A stretch of DNA of 64,000 nt, from NCBI GenBank assembly GCA_023389035.1, contig JAEWFC010000038.1, positions 310,001 to 374,000 on the forward strand, read 5' to 3'. Positions 62,780 through 64,000 of this stretch are shown one piece after another. The position numbers and the translations under genes are program-made. The stretch is from Acidobacteriota bacterium (GTDB taxonomy: Bacteria > Acidobacteriota > Blastocatellia > Pyrinomonadales > Pyrinomonadaceae). The notes beneath the pieces were generated by a model. That model saw nothing but the letters and a program-made list of their open reading frames with translations. It was not told the origin of the DNA and did not search any database. The first letter of the stretch is position 1, and each line of letters starts with the position of its first letter.

Positions 62780-63031
62780 ATTTGTAAGCTGATTTTGGTC
62801 ATTTGTTAGCAGACTTTTGTCTTTTGTTAGCAGACTTTTCCCTTTTGTCACGAGACTTTTCCCTTTTGTCACGAGACTTTTCCCTTTTGTCACGAGACTT
62901 TTCCCTTTTGTCACGAGACTTTTCCCTTTTGTCACGAGACTTTTGTCTTTTGTCACGAGACTTTTGTCTTTTGTCACGAGACTTTTATCTTTTGTTAGCT
63001 AACATTTCTCTTTTGTTAGCTAACTTTCGCC
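62780..63031 (-). repeat. 21-bp tandem array 2 (12 units)
   Basis: Twelve consecutive 21-bp units run from 62780 to 63031. On the plus strand each has TTTTG, a 9-10 base core ending in GAC or AAC, TTT and 3-4 variable bases. Cores: GTAAGCTGAT once, GTTAGCAGAC twice, GTCACGAGAC seven times, GTTAGCTAAC twice (the last two units). The final unit (63011-63027) is the exact reverse complement of 8432-8448 in array 1. Since 21 is a multiple of 3, long frames run through both strands, but they are unlikely to be genes. Confidence 0.93.
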
Positions 63032-63063
63032 AATTTTTGGTTAGTTTTGTTGGAAACTTCGCC

Positions 63064-64000
63064 TCAGTCCAGCTTCACGTAGCTGCGGTGAATGAGCATG
63101 TCGGCGCTATCTCTAGCCTCGTATACTACTTCATTATCTGTCGATCGCGTGATCACCTTGGTATTGGCGACCGTTCGGCGTTCTTGCGGTGTTCCATTAT
63201 CCGCCGCTGAAAGAAAGGAGCTAATATCCGCGGACGTCGGCTCACTTTCAGCATTTGGTTGATCGGCCAGCGAGATGGCTTCCGTCACAGCCGCTTTCAA
63301 TAGCTTCGGCCAGAGCTTACTGAAGAGATGATTGGACACATAGATATCCGCACTGTTTACCCCGCCATTTATCGCGAACGCGTAGCCGATGACGTCGTGC
63401 TTACCTTTAATGATGTTCAGGAGTTTCTTGGCAAAATCCTCGCGTTCTTTTACAAGCTTTTTATTCTCGAGCGAAAGCTGCAGGCTTGAAGCCGAGCTGT
63501 TTGCAGTGACATCGACGGTCACGTTGGCAGAGATGTTACTTTGCGCGTTTGCTACCTGTTTCCAAACTTCTGATTGAGATCCACCAACACCCGAACCCGC
63601 TGCTGACCCGCTGCCGATTCCATTCCCGGATCCCGAACCCGATCTTTCTCCTTTTCCATTAGTAGCGATCTTTAACTCTTTAGAGACTATTCTTTCTTCC
63701 GACGATGAGAATAATTTCTTGTTCTCGTCGCCGCGGCCTTCCCATCTATCCGATTCAACACAGAAAGCCTCGATCGGCACCTTGCCGGAGTTTCTGGGAA
63801 CGATGATGCTGATCGCAAGCACGCGGTCCTGCTTTCCGCCTTTGACGATGTCTCCGGATTGAATGAAAACGTCGTACTTCTTCGAGAGATTTTCGACCAC
63901 TAACTCTTCCACGTCCTCGGTCTCATACACCTTGAGGACCTTGGTCTGCATCGCCTCTTGCAGCGTGATCAGATCTTTATTGCTGCTGGTGTCCTCACCA
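63064..64000 (-). CDS. ARPP-1-like domain protein, N-terminal part missing
   Basis: The frame stays open through the window edge; the visible 311 residues begin ..GEDTSSNKDLITLQEAMQTK, so the gene starts beyond 64000. The segment up to ESDRWEGRGDE (VVENLSKKYDVFIQSGDIVK, GGKQDRVLAISIIV) matches the ARPP-1 domain. A Gly/Ser linker (GSGSGNGIGSGSAAGSG) interrupts it, followed by a second conserved part with VIGYAFAINGGVNSADIYVS, FSKLWPKLLKAAVTEA. No enzyme activity is known for this domain. Array 2 lies 32 bp after its stop. Confidence 0.75.
   Translation of the reverse strand, partial: GEDTSSNKDLITLQEAMQTKVLKVYETEDVEELVVENLSKKYDVFIQSGDIVKGGKQDRVLAISIIVPRNSGKVPIEAFCVESDRWEGRGDENKKLFSSSEERIVSKELKIATNGKGERSGSGSGNGIGSGSAAGSGVGGSQSEVWKQVANAQSNISANVTVDVTANSSASSLQLSLENKKLVKEREDFAKKLLNIIKGKHDVIGYAFAINGGVNSADIYVSNHLFSKLWPKLLKAAVTEAISLADQPNAESEPTSADISSFLSAADNGTPQERRTVANTKVITRSTDNEVVYEARDSADMLIHRSYVKLD

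Noticed and set aside
62780..63031. CRISPR array
   Set aside because: Units are directly adjacent 21-mers without unique spacers, and no cas genes are present. The same applies to 8432-8679.
62768..63210. Two long frames through array 2, one on each strand (KSLVTKG- and LLSRDFS-type repeats)
   Set aside because: A 21-bp period keeps any stop-free frame open for the length of the array. There is no ribosome site, and the plus-strand frame runs into the convergent ARPP-1-like gene.

Overview
The window looks like a chromosomal segment of an Acidobacteriota, most likely class Blastocatellia near Pyrinomonadaceae. This is inferred from gene content: a VWA protein of the Acidobacterial VWFA-related type, a winged-helix/TolB-like/TPR regulator, secreted proteins with FG-GAP or delta-60 repeats, many orphan secreted proteins, and moderate GC. 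No phage, IS element, plasmid replication gene or CRISPR array is visible. Both ends cut genes: ndk on the left and an ARPP-1-like gene on the right.

Layout. 0-7 kb: ndk and sucD, a pair of MacB/FtsX-type permeases with no ATPase beside them, a DUF6265 secreted protein, a beta-CASP metallo-hydrolase and a GAF-GGDEF protein whose GGDEF box is degenerate. 7-9 kb: two paralogous small lipoproteins with duplicated promoters and leaders, then a 21-bp tandem array. 9-20 kb: a YyaL-like thioredoxin-fold protein, secreted proteins, an S74-type fibre operon divergent from a wHTH-TPR regulator, and an acetylornithine/GABA-type aminotransferase. 20-30 kb: purA, two GNATs, a subtilase with FG-GAP repeats, an OmpA-family protein. 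28-33 kb: an MsbA-like exporter followed by yicC, gmk and rpoZ. 33-45 kb: a Gln-rich secreted protein, kdsD-like isomerase, a delta-60 protein and a 2101-residue alpha-2-macroglobulin. 45-56 kb: PspA plus an unknown coiled-coil membrane partner, PilT, an ATP-grasp protein with a Lys/Ala tail, TPR membrane proteins, an ECF sigma/anti-sigma pair and a CrtC/AttH-like protein. 55-64 kb: a Ser/Thr kinase-TPR operon, a zinc-ribbon membrane protein, a VWA protein, tRNA-Arg(ACG), an M3 peptidase and a second 21-bp array.

Theme. Much of the content is envelope-related: surface fibre and adhesin-like proteins, a protease and a protease trap, OmpA, lipid export and Kdo synthesis, PspA and ECF stress response, kinase signalling.

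Most notable unexplained signal. Two arrays of 21-bp units (8432-8679 and 62780-63031), 54 kb apart and in opposite orientation, belong to one family. They share an exact 17-base stretch built on the palindrome GTTAGCTAAC. The unit equals two DNA helical turns, so every palindromic core faces the same side, as in iteron or protein-binding arrays. I know of no described function for them.
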